Assembly (NCBI RefSeq): GCF_000423585.1
Contig: NZ_KE384054.1
Span: 1-64,000, forward strand
Length of the DNA stretch: 64,000 bases
From: Salinimicrobium xinjiangense DSM 19287
Lineage (GTDB): Bacteria; Bacteroidota; Bacteroidia; Flavobacteriales; Flavobacteriaceae
Direction of reading: 5' to 3'
Shown here: piece after piece, positions 36,482 through 46,058 of the stretch
How positions within the stretch are numbered: position 1 is the stretch's first letter
How the letters are laid out: each line of letters starts with the position of its first letter
Notes under the pieces: generated by a model
The model's database searches: none
What the model was told of the DNA's origin: nothing
Seen by the model: the letters and a program-made list of their open reading frames with translations, nothing else
Program-made: the position numbers and the translations under genes

Positions 36482-36970
36482 ATGCCGGCGCATAAACTGG
36501 TTTTAGATGAAGTTTTTGAACAGCCTTATAAGCTAATAGCTATTCACTCTCAGGTAGAGGAATATAAGCTGGCTTATCTGTTAAACAAACATTTAAATCT
36601 TAGGCTGGCCAGATCACCCCGGGAAATTGACCTGTGCGCAGGGGCCGAGAATATTCTTTTCGCCCATTTTGTATATGAAGATCAAAAGAAGGACTGCAGG
36701 TATCATCTCGTAAGCAATATTGCAAAAAGAGAGGAGATTTCTGGTGTCGGGGAGAATTCTCTTTTTATGGGAGAACACGTGGCTGTCAAAAAATCATTTT
36801 TATTACCGGAGTTTAAGCAGGTAGATTTTTTTGTGAAAATAGAAGATGAACTGGAATGGGTGAATGAAAGATTGCTTATTTCTCTAATCCTTGAAATCCC
36901 ACAAATATCTACTGCATACGCTATTGATTTTGATAGGATTAAAACTAAGGAAAATTTAATATTTGACTAA
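36482..36970 (+). CDS. IPExxxVDY family protein
   Basis: A 162-residue protein of unknown function. It belongs by place and C-terminal pattern to the IPExxxVDY family, found before pyk in Bacteroidota; here the motif is altered to IPQISTAYAIDF (residues about 141-152). No signal peptide or membrane segment is seen. It ends directly before the pyk ATG (stop 36970, start 36971), so co-expression with pyruvate kinase is nearly certain. Confidence 0.7.
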   Translation: MPAHKLVLDEVFEQPYKLIAIHSQVEEYKLAYLLNKHLNLRLARSPREIDLCAGAENILFAHFVYEDQKKDCRYHLVSNIAKREEISGVGENSLFMGEHVAVKKSFLLPEFKQVDFFVKIEDELEWVNERLLISLILEIPQISTAYAIDFDRIKTKENLIFD

Positions 36971-38398
36971 ATGCCGAATACGAAAAAGACTAAAATAGTG
37001 GCCACTCTTGGACCGGCCACCAGTACCAAAGAAGTATTGAAAGACATGATGCAGGCAGGTGTAAACGTGTTCAGGATCAACTTCTCCCATGCAAATTATG
37101 ATGATGTGAAGCAACGTATTAACATGATACGGGAGCTAAATAAGGAGCACGGTTATTCTACAGCTATACTTGCAGACCTACAGGGACCTAAATTAAGGGT
37201 CGGAAAGATGAAGGAAGAGGTTGTAGTAACCAAAGGAGATGAGATCACCTTCGCCACCGGAGAAGAATTTGAAGGAACTGCCTCCAGAGTTTATATGAAT
37301 TATGAACAATTTCCTAAAGATGTGCAGGCAGGGGAAAGAATTCTTCTTGATGACGGGAAACTTATTTTCGAAGTGGTGAGAACCAATAAAGAGAATGAAG
37401 TTTTGGCCAGGGTAGTGCAGGGAGGTCCATTAAGATCTAAAAAAGGTGTCAACCTTCCCAACACAAAGATTTCACTCCCCGCACTTACAGAAAAGGATGT
37501 TGCAGATGCAATTTTTGCTGTGCAACAGGACGTTGACTGGATTGCACTTTCTTTCGTAAGGAATAGCGAAGATCTTATGGAGCTCCAGAATTTGATAAAG
37601 GAGCATACAGATCAAAAGATCCCTATTATTGCCAAGATCGAAAAGCCCGAAGGTGTAGACAATATCGACAAGATAGTAGCTTATTGTGACGGATTAATGG
37701 TAGCGCGTGGAGATCTTGGAGTAGAGATCCCGGCACAGGAAGTTCCGTTAATTCAGAAGCAGCTGGTATTAAAAGCCAAAAAGGCAAGGATTCCTGTCAT
37801 TATTGCGACGCAAATGATGGAAACAATGATCACCAGCCTTACACCTACCAGGGCAGAGGTAAATGATGTTGCGAATTCTGTGATGGATGGTGCAGATGCG
37901 GTTATGCTTAGCGGTGAAACATCTGTAGGGAATTATCCTGTTCAGGTGATCGAAAAGATGAGCCAGATCATCCTAAGTGTGGAAAATTCTCCGCTCATTA
38001 AAGTGCCTCATGAACCGCCGCACGTGCGTACAAAGCGATATATTACCAAATCTATATGTTACCATGCTGCCAATATGGCGAACGAGATAAAGGCCCAAGC
38101 GATCTGTACCCTTACAAATAGTGGTTATACAGCTTTCCAGATATCTGCATGGAGACCTGAATCAAACATTTTGGTATTCACCTCCAACAGAAGGATCTTG
38201 AACCAGTTGAGCCTGCTGTGGGGAGTAAAAGCCTTTTATTATGATAAAATGGTAAGTACAGATGAAACCATTGACGACATCAACAGGATAGCAGAAAGCA
38301 ATGGTTATGTAGCGAAAGGAGATTTCACCATCAACCTGGCATCAATGCCTATTACCAGTAAAGGTATGGTGAATACGCTGCGGATCTCTGAAATATAG
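36971..38398 (+). CDS. pyk: pyruvate kinase
   Basis: A 475-residue protein. Visible are KIVATLGPATS at the start, the active-site segment IAKIEKPEGVDNID, the MVARGDLGVEIP loop and MLSGETSVGNYP. It makes pyruvate and ATP from PEP, ending glycolysis. It has the usual barrel, B domain and C-terminal allosteric domain by length. A terminator follows after a short heptamer array. Confidence 0.96.
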   Translation: MPNTKKTKIVATLGPATSTKEVLKDMMQAGVNVFRINFSHANYDDVKQRINMIRELNKEHGYSTAILADLQGPKLRVGKMKEEVVVTKGDEITFATGEEFEGTASRVYMNYEQFPKDVQAGERILLDDGKLIFEVVRTNKENEVLARVVQGGPLRSKKGVNLPNTKISLPALTEKDVADAIFAVQQDVDWIALSFVRNSEDLMELQNLIKEHTDQKIPIIAKIEKPEGVDNIDKIVAYCDGLMVARGDLGVEIPAQEVPLIQKQLVLKAKKARIPVIIATQMMETMITSLTPTRAEVNDVANSVMDGADAVMLSGETSVGNYPVQVIEKMSQIILSVENSPLIKVPHEPPHVRTKRYITKSICYHAANMANEIKAQAICTLTNSGYTAFQISAWRPESNILVFTSNRRILNQLSLLWGVKAFYYDKMVSTDETIDDINRIAESNGYVAKGDFTINLASMPITSKGMVNTLRISEI

Positions 38399-38407
38399 TA
38401 TTAAGAA

Positions 38408-38435
38408 TTGAGTACAGAGTACTGAGTATTGAGTA
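38408..38435. repeat. short 7-bp tandem array after pyk
   Basis: Four consecutive heptamers read TTGAGTA, CAGAGTA, CTGAGTA, TTGAGTA. The last five bases (GAGTA) are constant. The array lies between the pyk stop and its terminator. Confidence 0.7.
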
Positions 38436-38467
38436 AAAGCCACAGATTCACCTCTGTGGCTTTTTTA
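38435..38467. terminator. bidirectional terminator between pyk and dinB
   Basis: GCCACAG (38439-38445) pairs with CTGTGGC (38454-38460), flanked by AAAA and TTTTTT. It can end both pyk and the convergent dinB transcript. Confidence 0.8.
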
Positions 38468-38544
38468 TATCTATCCTAAAAAGTCCTAAAAAAACAACTT
38501 CTAATTGAGATTTTTAATCCGCAACCGCAACTCTAAATCAGCAG

Positions 38545-39642
38545 TTAAAAATCGAACTTCAGCTGTACTGCAATTTCACTTTTTTCCTCCTGCTCCTCAT
38601 CTTTATCTGTATTAAGGTTGGAGAGGGAAATGCCAAGCAGGCGTACAGATTCCTTCATTTTTTCCTGGTAAAGCAGATCCTTTGCCGTTTCCAGAATGAG
38701 ATCTTTAGAGGAAATATAATATGAGAGGGTTTTGCTGCGGGTTTGAAGACTAAAATCGCTATACTTGATCTTGAGGGTGATGGTCTTTCCTGCCACCTTA
38801 TTCCTTGTAAGTCGACGCTCAATTTCTTCTGAAATATTTTCCAGTCGGTCAAGCATAAAAATTTCTGAAGAAATATTCTCTTCAAAGGTCCTCTCAGCAC
38901 CCAGTGATTTTCTAATACGGGAAGGTTTTACTTCACTGTTGTGAATTCCTCTTACAACCTGGAAATAGTACTCTCCACTCTTTCCGAAATTCTCATTAAG
39001 GAACTCCAGAGATTTATTTTTAAGATCTTTACCGGTGAATATTCCAAGGCGGTACATTTTGTCGGCCGTGACCTTTCCAACTCCGTAGAACTTTCTTATT
39101 TCGAGTTCTTCTAAAAATGCTTCAACTTCTTCGGGGTTTACCGTTTTTTGCCCGTTAGGTTTATTGATGTCGCTGGCAACTTTGGCGATAAATTTATTAA
39201 CGGAAATACCTGCGGAAGCATAGAGACCTGTCTTCTCCTTAATTTTCTCCCGAATCTCACGGGCAATCAGGGAGGCACTGGGGTTTCCTTTTTTGTTTTC
39301 TGTCACATCCAGGTAAGCTTCATCCAAGGATAGCGGCTCCACAAGATCTGTATATTCAAAAAAAATATTTCTTATTCGTCCCGAAAGTTCTTTGTAGCGC
39401 TCAAACCTGGGTTTAACGAATATAAGGTCCGGGCAATTGCGTTTAGCCAATACACTGCTCATGGCGCTTCGCACGCCATACTTTCGCGCCTCATAGCTTG
39501 CGGCAGCTACCACGCCTCTTTGGGAACTGCCGCCCACGGCGATAGGTTTTCCTTTTAAGTCAGGATTGTCCAGCTGCTCGACCGAGGCATAGAAGGCGTC
39601 CATGTCCACATGAATGATCTTACGTTGTTTTCGCTCTTCCAT
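38545..39642 (-). CDS. dinB: DNA polymerase IV (Y family)
   Basis: A 365-residue Y-family polymerase. Metal-binding acids are D13 (HVDMDAFYASVE) and D107-E108 (LSLDEAYLDV). The little-finger domain follows, and the extreme C-terminus QLKFDF looks like a beta-clamp binding motif. It copies past damaged bases, with low fidelity. The start at 39642 is the ATG that opens the family N-terminus. The gene is alone on its strand. Confidence 0.94.
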   Translation of the reverse strand: MEERKQRKIIHVDMDAFYASVEQLDNPDLKGKPIAVGGSSQRGVVAAASYEARKYGVRSAMSSVLAKRNCPDLIFVKPRFERYKELSGRIRNIFFEYTDLVEPLSLDEAYLDVTENKKGNPSASLIAREIREKIKEKTGLYASAGISVNKFIAKVASDINKPNGQKTVNPEEVEAFLEELEIRKFYGVGKVTADKMYRLGIFTGKDLKNKSLEFLNENFGKSGEYYFQVVRGIHNSEVKPSRIRKSLGAERTFEENISSEIFMLDRLENISEEIERRLTRNKVAGKTITLKIKYSDFSLQTRSKTLSYYISSKDLILETAKDLLYQEKMKESVRLLGISLSNLNTDKDEEQEEKSEIAVQLKFDF

Positions 39643-39647
39643 CCCTG

Positions 39648-39655
39648 CAAAATTA
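39648..39655 (-). promoter_or_regulatory. candidate -7 box directly before dinB
   Basis: The reverse strand reads TAATTTTG, an exact TAnnTTTG match, only 6 nt before the dinB ATG. If used, the mRNA would be almost leaderless. No TTG partner is seen and no LexA-like site was recognised. Confidence 0.35.
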
Positions 39656-39740
39656 GTGAAACTTCGGGTGGGGTGTTGGGGTAGGAAAATTAAATGAATT
39701 TCAATAAGAATTTTCTTTAAACATGCCTCTCGTGATGCTT

Positions 39741-39770
39741 TTGAATTGATTTCTAAAAGCTTTATCTTCA
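39741..39770 (+). promoter_or_regulatory. candidate promoter of the Rossmann-CYTH-lipoprotein cluster
   Basis: TTG (39741-39743) is followed after 19 nt by TATCTTCA (39763-39770), 17 nt before the ATG. The last two -7 positions differ from the consensus. Confidence 0.45.
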
Positions 39771-39786
39771 GGGGAAAATAAATGTT

Positions 39787-40449
39787 ATGAAAATGGCCAT
39801 CATTTTGGGAGCAACGGGTTTGACAGGAGGAATATTACTTCAAAAACTCCTGCAGGATTCCAGGTATGATAAGATCAAGATTTTCTCCCGATCCTCTACC
39901 GGTCTCAAAAATGACAAAATTGAAGAACATTTAATTGATCTTTTTGAACTGGAGAAATATCAGGCAGAATTTACCGGGGATGAGGTACATTGCTGCATAG
40001 GAACCACCCAGGCTAAGACTCCAGATGAGGAAACCTACCATAAAATTGACTACGGAATTCCTGTCGCTGCCGCAAAGCTTGCCAACAAGAACCAGATCCC
40101 GCGATTTTTAGTGATTTCGGCTCTTGGAGCCGATCCCGAAAGCCGCTTTTTCTATAACCGCACCAAGGGGGAAATGGAAAGAGATGTCATAGCTCAGAAT
40201 ATACCTGAAACTTACATTTTTCAGCCCTCATTAATTGGCGGTAAAAGGGAAGAAAAGAGACCTTTCGAAGCAGTCTGGAAAAAGGTGATGAAGCTGGGAG
40301 ATCATTTGCTGGTGGGACCTTTTAAAAAGTACAGAAGTATACATCCTGATAAGATCGCAGATGCAATGATCTATGTAGCCAATCATAAATATGCGGCAAT
40401 TCGTATAAAATCCAAAGAAATTAAAGAAATTGCCGACAGTTTTAGATAA
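39787..40449 (+). CDS. NAD(P)-binding Rossmann protein (HTATIP2-like)
   Basis: A 220-residue atypical short-chain dehydrogenase. The nucleotide-binding motif GATGLTGG lies near residues 8-15 and CCIGTTQAK and FLVISALGAD are typical of the HTATIP2/YbjT-like group. A Tyr-x-x-x-Lys pattern is replaced by YNRTKGEME. Substrate unknown. Two genes follow closely on the same strand. The start could also be the ATG two codons later. Confidence 0.8.
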   Translation: MKMAIILGATGLTGGILLQKLLQDSRYDKIKIFSRSSTGLKNDKIEEHLIDLFELEKYQAEFTGDEVHCCIGTTQAKTPDEETYHKIDYGIPVAAAKLANKNQIPRFLVISALGADPESRFFYNRTKGEMERDVIAQNIPETYIFQPSLIGGKREEKRPFEAVWKKVMKLGDHLLVGPFKKYRSIHPDKIADAMIYVANHKYAAIRIKSKEIKEIADSFR

Positions 40450-40459
40450 AATACAGCAC

Positions 40460-40945
40460 ATGCAGGAAATTGAGCGGAAATTTCTCATTTTAGACACCCC
40501 TGATTTCAGAAAGGAAGCTTTCGGGAAAACAAGAATCGTGCAGGGTTACTTGAATTCTGCAGTTGAACGAAATGTGAGAGTGAGAGTGCGTGGAGAACAG
40601 GGATTTCTTACCATAAAAGGTAAGAGTAGTAGTGACGGATTGAGCAGGTATGAATGGGAAAAAGAAATTCCTGTGTCTGAAGCTGAAGAACTACTAAAAT
40701 TATGTGAGCCAGGGATTATCGAAAAATTCCGTTATGAAATCGGTTATGGAAATCACATTTTTGAAGTTGATGAATTTTTAGGAGAAAATGAAGGGCTGCT
40801 GTTGGCAGAAGTAGAATTAAGGTCACAAGAGGAAGACTTTCAAAAGCCGGAATGGCTGGGACAGGAAGTGACCGGCAATGAAAAGTACTATAATTCATAT
40901 TTGAGTAAATTTCCGTTTAAGGAATGGCAAAATTTAATAAAATGA
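40460..40945 (+). CDS. CYTH domain protein
   Basis: A 161-residue protein with the ExExK signature EIERKFLI at residues 3-10 and a run of alternating Arg/Lys and Glu strands (RVRVRGEQGFLTIKGK, YEWEKEIP), as in the CYTH triphosphate tunnel enzymes. Such proteins hydrolyse inorganic triphosphate or bind phosphorylated substrates. I chose ATG 40460, 10 nt after the preceding stop. Its stop overlaps the next ATG as ATGA. Confidence 0.87.
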   Translation: MQEIERKFLILDTPDFRKEAFGKTRIVQGYLNSAVERNVRVRVRGEQGFLTIKGKSSSDGLSRYEWEKEIPVSEAEELLKLCEPGIIEKFRYEIGYGNHIFEVDEFLGENEGLLLAEVELRSQEEDFQKPEWLGQEVTGNEKYYNSYLSKFPFKEWQNLIK

Positions 40946-41448
40946 AAAATGCAGTCTTTTTAATAGGAGTAATAGTGCTAATGGCCTCCTGTAACCAAAG
41001 CAGGGATACCAGAGGAATACCAGGGCCGGATGAAGTTGAGGTGCGACAGCCCGATACTGTTCCACCTACTCTTGAACAACGTGCAGAAGATCTAGAGGAA
41101 CAGGGATTTCAAACTTTTGTCTATGAAGAGCAGGGGGAAAAGCATCTTATGCAGCAGTATTATATTGTCTTCCTGAAAGCCGGAGAAAACAGGTCTCAGG
41201 ATTCCGCAACGGCTGCAAGATTACAGCAACAGCATATGGCACATCTTAACCGCATGGCTACAGATGGCTACCTAAGTCTCGCCGGACCATTTGCAGATGA
41301 TGGCGACATCCGCGGAATTGCAGTTTATCATACGCCTACTCAGGAAATGGCCGATAGCCTTGCAAGACTGGATCCTATGGTCCAGGCCGGTAGGCTTGAA
41401 GTGGAAATTCACCCATGGTGGGCAGCAAAGGGAAGCAAACTGGAATAA
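40942..41448 (+). CDS. lipoprotein with YCII-like domain
   Basis: A 168-residue protein with a lipoprotein signal (MASC, lipidated C17). A linker of about 45 residues, rich in Pro and Glu, is followed by a YCII-like domain (residues about 65-160) with MAHLNRMATDGYLSLAGPFA and the end EIHPWWAAKG. YCII domains are usually cytoplasmic; here it is exported. The start overlaps the CYTH stop (ATGA), so the two are coupled. Function unknown. Confidence 0.75.
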   Translation: MKNAVFLIGVIVLMASCNQSRDTRGIPGPDEVEVRQPDTVPPTLEQRAEDLEEQGFQTFVYEEQGEKHLMQQYYIVFLKAGENRSQDSATAARLQQQHMAHLNRMATDGYLSLAGPFADDGDIRGIAVYHTPTQEMADSLARLDPMVQAGRLEVEIHPWWAAKGSKLE

Positions 41449-41474
41449 AAAAGAAACCCCGACATCGGCGGGGT
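41446..41474 (-). terminator. intrinsic terminator of the RND efflux operon
   Basis: ACCCCG (41456-41461) pairs with CGGGGT (41469-41474). On the minus strand the stem is followed by TTTCTTTTTT. It lies 27 nt after the outer-membrane factor stop. Confidence 0.65.
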
Positions 41475-41501
41475 CACTTCAGTAATTAAATAACTAAAAT
41501 T

Positions 41502-42902
41502 CTATTCCCAACCGCCCCCAAGGGCCTCGTAAAGATCAACAACTGAATTTAACTCATCTAACCTTATATTGATCAACTCCAGCTGAGCATTTAAAGCATT
41601 TTCCCTTGCCGTTAACACCTCCAGATAGTTGGCAAAGCCACTATTTAGTAATTCCTCAGAATAGGAGGTGGCAAGATCATAGGCTTCAAACTCATCTCGT
41701 TTTATTTCCAGTTTTACTTCTGCAGCAGATAGGTTGTACAAGGCATCAGACACTTCTCTGGAGGCTTCAAGTACAGATCTTCTGAATTCTAAGAAAGCGA
41801 TCTCCTGCTGTGCCTGCGCAACTTCATATTGTGTTCTTATTTGCCGGCGATTAAAAATGGGCTGCGTCAAAGAACCCACCAGGCTTGCGAATAGAGAATT
41901 AGTATCTATAAGATCGGCAATGTCAAGGCTTTGAAATCCGCCTGATGCAGTTAACCGCAAAGCCGGATAAAAGTTACTTCTTGCAACATTGGTCAATTGA
42001 AAAGCGTTCATAAGGCCGTACTCTGCTGCCATAACATCTGGCCGGTTGCGTAGTAATTGTACCGGAACACCTGTTTTAAGTTCTGTAATGATTTGCTGCC
42101 TGTCGAGGTCTGTTCTTTCTATAGGATGAGGTGCTTCTCCAAGCAAAATTGAAAATGCATTCTCCACGAGACGAATCTGGTTCTCAATATCTACTATTAC
42201 TCCCATTGCCCTGTAGAGCTGGGCTTCCGATTGTTTTACACCCACTTCGGTCACGGTACCGGCTTCTTTAAGAGCTCTAATGGTTTCAAGGCTGTTCAAC
42301 CTGTTTTCTGCAGTTTCTTGTGTGACCTGTAACTGCTCATCCAGTGCAAGCAATTGGTAGTACAAGGAAGCGATATTTGCGATCAACCGCGTCTTTACGG
42401 CCTGGTGGGCTGCCACAGTTTGAAGGAAGGCCGCATTTTGTGCCCGCTCATTACTTTTTATTCTTCCCCAAATATCGGCTTCCCAGGAAAGGTCTGCAGA
42501 TAATTCAAACTGATCAACAGAATTTCCCAGAAAAGCTCCCTGCCCGTTCGACGGCATTTCCTGGTGAACTGCACTAAAACCAGCATTGAGGGAGGGAAGG
42601 TAAGAAGCACGTGCCTGTTTTAAATAGGCTCCCGAAGCTTCTATTTGTTGTAGTGCGATCCTAATGTCAATGTTGTTCTCCAGTGCACGATCAATATGAT
42701 TGGCAAGAACAGGATCTGCAAACATATCTCTCCAGGAGATCTGAGCCATGGACATTGTGTCTGTGGGAAGAGCATCGGTTCTATAAGTATCTGCTTCTAC
42801 CACACCGGCAGGCCTTGTATAATCTTCCGCGACAAAACAGGATTGCAGAGAAAGCAAAACAGCCGGCACTAAAATGAATTTATATACTTTCATTTTTTTC
42901 AT
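41502..42902 (-). CDS. RND efflux outer-membrane factor (NodT/OprM family lipoprotein)
   Basis: A 466-residue TolC-type channel with a lipoprotein signal (LQSC, lipidated C22). Two similar halves carry the family features (SYLPSLNAGFS, LLRNRPDVMAAEYGL, RSNFYPALRLTASG). It forms the outer-membrane exit duct of the pump. It is the last gene of the regulator-adaptor-pump-channel operon, 3 nt after the pump gene. Confidence 0.92.
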   Translation of the reverse strand: MKKMKVYKFILVPAVLLSLQSCFVAEDYTRPAGVVEADTYRTDALPTDTMSMAQISWRDMFADPVLANHIDRALENNIDIRIALQQIEASGAYLKQARASYLPSLNAGFSAVHQEMPSNGQGAFLGNSVDQFELSADLSWEADIWGRIKSNERAQNAAFLQTVAAHQAVKTRLIANIASLYYQLLALDEQLQVTQETAENRLNSLETIRALKEAGTVTEVGVKQSEAQLYRAMGVIVDIENQIRLVENAFSILLGEAPHPIERTDLDRQQIITELKTGVPVQLLRNRPDVMAAEYGLMNAFQLTNVARSNFYPALRLTASGGFQSLDIADLIDTNSLFASLVGSLTQPIFNRRQIRTQYEVAQAQQEIAFLEFRRSVLEASREVSDALYNLSAAEVKLEIKRDEFEAYDLATSYSEELLNSGFANYLEVLTARENALNAQLELINIRLDELNSVVDLYEALGGGWE

Positions 42903-42905
42903 ATT

Positions 42906-45900
42906 CTAAATTTGATCATTAGCAGCCTTAGGTTTTCCACTCACTTTTTCCTGCAACCACTGGAACAGGATAAACAGAATCGGGATAATGAAAACTCCAA
43001 GGACTGTTCCTATGAGAAGCCCTCCTACTGCACCGGTTCCTATGGAACGGTTACCTGCAGCTCCAATCCCCGAAGCGAATACCAACGGCAGGAGTCCTAC
43101 AATAAAGGCGAAGGAGGTCATTAAAATGGGTCGCAAACGCGCTCTTGCTGCTCCCAGGGCAGAATCTACAATAGAGTTCCCCGCGTTACGTCTCTGGATG
43201 GCAAATTCCACTATCAAAATCGCATTTTTGGCAAGTAAGCCCAGCAGCATGATCAGGGCGATCTGGAAATAAATGTTGTTTTCCAGTCCTGTAAGAGCCG
43301 TGGTGACGTAAGCTCCCATAACACCAACGGGTAGGGAAAACAATACAGCCAGGGGCAGCAAATAACTTTCATACTGTGCCGCCAGAATAAAAAATACGAA
43401 CAGGATGCTCAGAAGGAAAATAAAAGTAGTCTGATCTCCTGCGGAAATCTCTTCCCGGGTAAGGCCGGAGAAACCTATATCAAAACCTTCGGGCAGAGAA
43501 CCTGTTCCTACCTCCTGTACTGCTGAAATCGCGTCTCCCGAAGAATATCCCGGAGCAGCAGCACCATTAACACTGGCCGAATTAAAAAGGTTGAACCTGG
43601 TTACCGACTGAGGCCCATAGACCCGGCTCAATGTTACGAATTGAGTAATAGGTGCCATCTCTCCGCGAGAATTCCGCACAAACAGGGAATTAAGATCATC
43701 TACTGTGGCTCTGTCTTCTGGCAGCGCCTGTACGAAAACCCGGTACTGCTTTCCAAAGCGGGCAAAATCTGCCGCATAAACAGATCCTATGTAAGACTGA
43801 AGAGTGGAGAAAATACTCCCAATATCCACACCCGCTTCCTTGGCCTTTGTGATATTTAGATCAATCTCGTATTGTGGGTAATTGGTATTAAAGGAACTCT
43901 GTGCATAGAGGATCTCTGGCCTTGCCGCAAGATCTGCCAGGTAATTCTGGGTGGCAGCATCAAGATCTTCGAAACTACCTCCGGTACGATCCAGTACTTT
44001 CATTTCAAAACCTGATGATGCACCAAAACCGGGCACACTGGGAGGTTGAAAAAAGAGAATATTGGCGTCGCTTATTCCCGAAGCTGCACCAAAGAATTTT
44101 CCAATGATCTCTTCAGCAGACATACCTTCCCCAGATCGTTCAGACCAGTCATCAAGTCTTATGAATCCAATTCCGTAATTACTTCCGGCGCCTCCAAGAA
44201 AACTGAATCCGTTTACAAGGGAAACTACGTCCACACCTGGAATTTCCTGGATCCGACGGTTGAGTTCCGCAGTAACCTCTGCAGTACGGTCTAAAGAAGC
44301 CCCCGCAGGAAGTTCGATGTTGGCGAAAATCATCCCCCGGTCTTCATCGGGGACGAAACCGGTAGGGGTTGTGGATGAAGCCCAGAAAATTGCTCCAATA
44401 GCAGCAACAAGTATGACTCCCGTGATCCATTTGTGCCGGTACAGGAACGAAACAGATCTTATGTATTTAGAAGTGGTGGCTTCAAACGCAACATTAAATG
44501 CGGAAAAAAAGCGCTTCAAAAATCCTTTTCTTTTACCTTCTTTTTCGTGATGAGGTTTAAGGAAGAGCGCACAAAGCGCCGGACTCAGCGTCAATGCATT
44601 AATTGCAGAGATAGCAATTGCGACCATAAGAGTAACTCCAAACTGCTCATAGAAAACTCCGGTTGGTCCCGTAATGAAGGTTACAGGAATAAATACGGCT
44701 CCCATAACCAGGGTAATGGAGACAATGGCACCTGCGATCTCATCCATGGCAGAGACCGTCGCTTTTTTGGCATTTTCGGCACCCTGTTCCAGTTTTGCAT
44801 GCACAGCTTCTACCACAACGATGGCATCATCTACTACAATTCCAATTGCCAGTACAAGGGCAAAAAGGGTAAGCAGGTTAATCGAATATCCAAAGAGGTT
44901 AAGGAAGAAAAATGTTCCAATAATCGAAACAGGAACTGCGATTGCCGGTATTAAAGTAGATTTAAAATCCTGAAGGAAGATAAAAACTACAAGGAACACC
45001 AGCAGGAAAGCCTCGAAGATGGTGAGTACAACTTTATTTATTGAAGCATTCAGGAACTCATTGGTGTCAAAATTGATCCTTACCTCCAGCCCGGTTGGGA
45101 AATTCTGTTCCAGTTCGTCCAGTTTTTCATGAATGTTTTCAATGATCTCCTGGGCGTTTGAACCCGGAGTCTGGTAGACTCCCATGCTCACTCCCGGTTT
45201 GCCGTTAGTAAATCCAAGAACATTATAACCCTGGGCGTCGAGTTCTACCTGGGCTACATCTTCTAATCGCAAAAATCTTCCGTTATCAAGAGCTTTTATG
45301 ACGATATTCCGGTATTGTTCCTCATTGTTATAGCGCCCGCTGTATCGGATCACATATTCGAAGGCTTCCGCATTATTCTGTCCCAAAGAACCGGCAGCAG
45401 CTTCCTGGCTTTGTTCATTAATGGCTCCTATAACGTCTGAAGGAACCAGGCTGTAAGCGGCCATTTTTTCGGGCTGTAGCCAGATGCGCATCGCATAGGT
45501 CTTGGCTCCAAATACGTTTACATCCCCAACCCCGTTGATCCTCTTTAATTCAGGGATCACGTTGATGTTGAGGTAGTTTTGAATGAAGGTCGCATCGTAG
45601 GCTTCATTTTCAGAAACTACTGTGAAAAACATCAATGCGCTGGTTTGCTGCTTTTGGGTAGTAACTCCACTTTGCGTCACCTCCCGTGGTAAAAGCGGGG
45701 TAGCACGTGCGACCCGGTTCTGAACATTAACCGCAGCAATATCCGGGTCTATTCCCTGTTTGAAGAAGATCTGGATACTTGCACTACCATTGTTACTGGC
45801 AGTTGAAGTGATATAATCCATTCCCTCAACACCGTTGATCTGTTCTTCTATGGGAATGATCACACTTTCCAGTACAGTAGCCGCGTTTGCTCCTGGATAG

Positions 45901-46043
45901 TTTGCCGATACCTGCACCGTTGGTGGCGCGATATCGGGATACTGGGTTACCGGAAGGGTGCTAATCGCCAGGATTCCCAGTATGACAATAACAATGGAGA
46001 CTACTGTAGATAAAACAGGTCTTTCTATAAAAGTCTTAAGCAT
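42906..46043 (-). CDS. RND multidrug efflux pump, inner-membrane subunit (HAE-1 type)
   Basis: A 1045-residue protein of the AcrB/MexB family. The layout is twelve helices with two large periplasmic loops. The proton-relay Asp pair is in GIVVDDAIVVVEAV, and the N-terminal FIERPVLSTVVSIVIVILG and ATLPVTQYPDIAPPTV-like opening are classic. It exports drugs or other amphiphiles with the proton gradient. It is full length and 15 nt after the adaptor gene. Confidence 0.95.
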   Translation of the reverse strand: MLKTFIERPVLSTVVSIVIVILGILAISTLPVTQYPDIAPPTVQVSANYPGANAATVLESVIIPIEEQINGVEGMDYITSTASNNGSASIQIFFKQGIDPDIAAVNVQNRVARATPLLPREVTQSGVTTQKQQTSALMFFTVVSENEAYDATFIQNYLNINVIPELKRINGVGDVNVFGAKTYAMRIWLQPEKMAAYSLVPSDVIGAINEQSQEAAAGSLGQNNAEAFEYVIRYSGRYNNEEQYRNIVIKALDNGRFLRLEDVAQVELDAQGYNVLGFTNGKPGVSMGVYQTPGSNAQEIIENIHEKLDELEQNFPTGLEVRINFDTNEFLNASINKVVLTIFEAFLLVFLVVFIFLQDFKSTLIPAIAVPVSIIGTFFFLNLFGYSINLLTLFALVLAIGIVVDDAIVVVEAVHAKLEQGAENAKKATVSAMDEIAGAIVSITLVMGAVFIPVTFITGPTGVFYEQFGVTLMVAIAISAINALTLSPALCALFLKPHHEKEGKRKGFLKRFFSAFNVAFEATTSKYIRSVSFLYRHKWITGVILVAAIGAIFWASSTTPTGFVPDEDRGMIFANIELPAGASLDRTAEVTAELNRRIQEIPGVDVVSLVNGFSFLGGAGSNYGIGFIRLDDWSERSGEGMSAEEIIGKFFGAASGISDANILFFQPPSVPGFGASSGFEMKVLDRTGGSFEDLDAATQNYLADLAARPEILYAQSSFNTNYPQYEIDLNITKAKEAGVDIGSIFSTLQSYIGSVYAADFARFGKQYRVFVQALPEDRATVDDLNSLFVRNSRGEMAPITQFVTLSRVYGPQSVTRFNLFNSASVNGAAAPGYSSGDAISAVQEVGTGSLPEGFDIGFSGLTREEISAGDQTTFIFLLSILFVFFILAAQYESYLLPLAVLFSLPVGVMGAYVTTALTGLENNIYFQIALIMLLGLLAKNAILIVEFAIQRRNAGNSIVDSALGAARARLRPILMTSFAFIVGLLPLVFASGIGAAGNRSIGTGAVGGLLIGTVLGVFIIPILFILFQWLQEKVSGKPKAANDQI

Positions 46044-46058
46044 TAGTCTTTCTTATTA

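Noticed and set aside
44433-44954. 173-codon plus-strand frame inside the RND pump gene
   Set aside because: It is the shadow of the conserved antisense pump gene, with a Cys/Asn/Lys-rich composition not typical of a protein.
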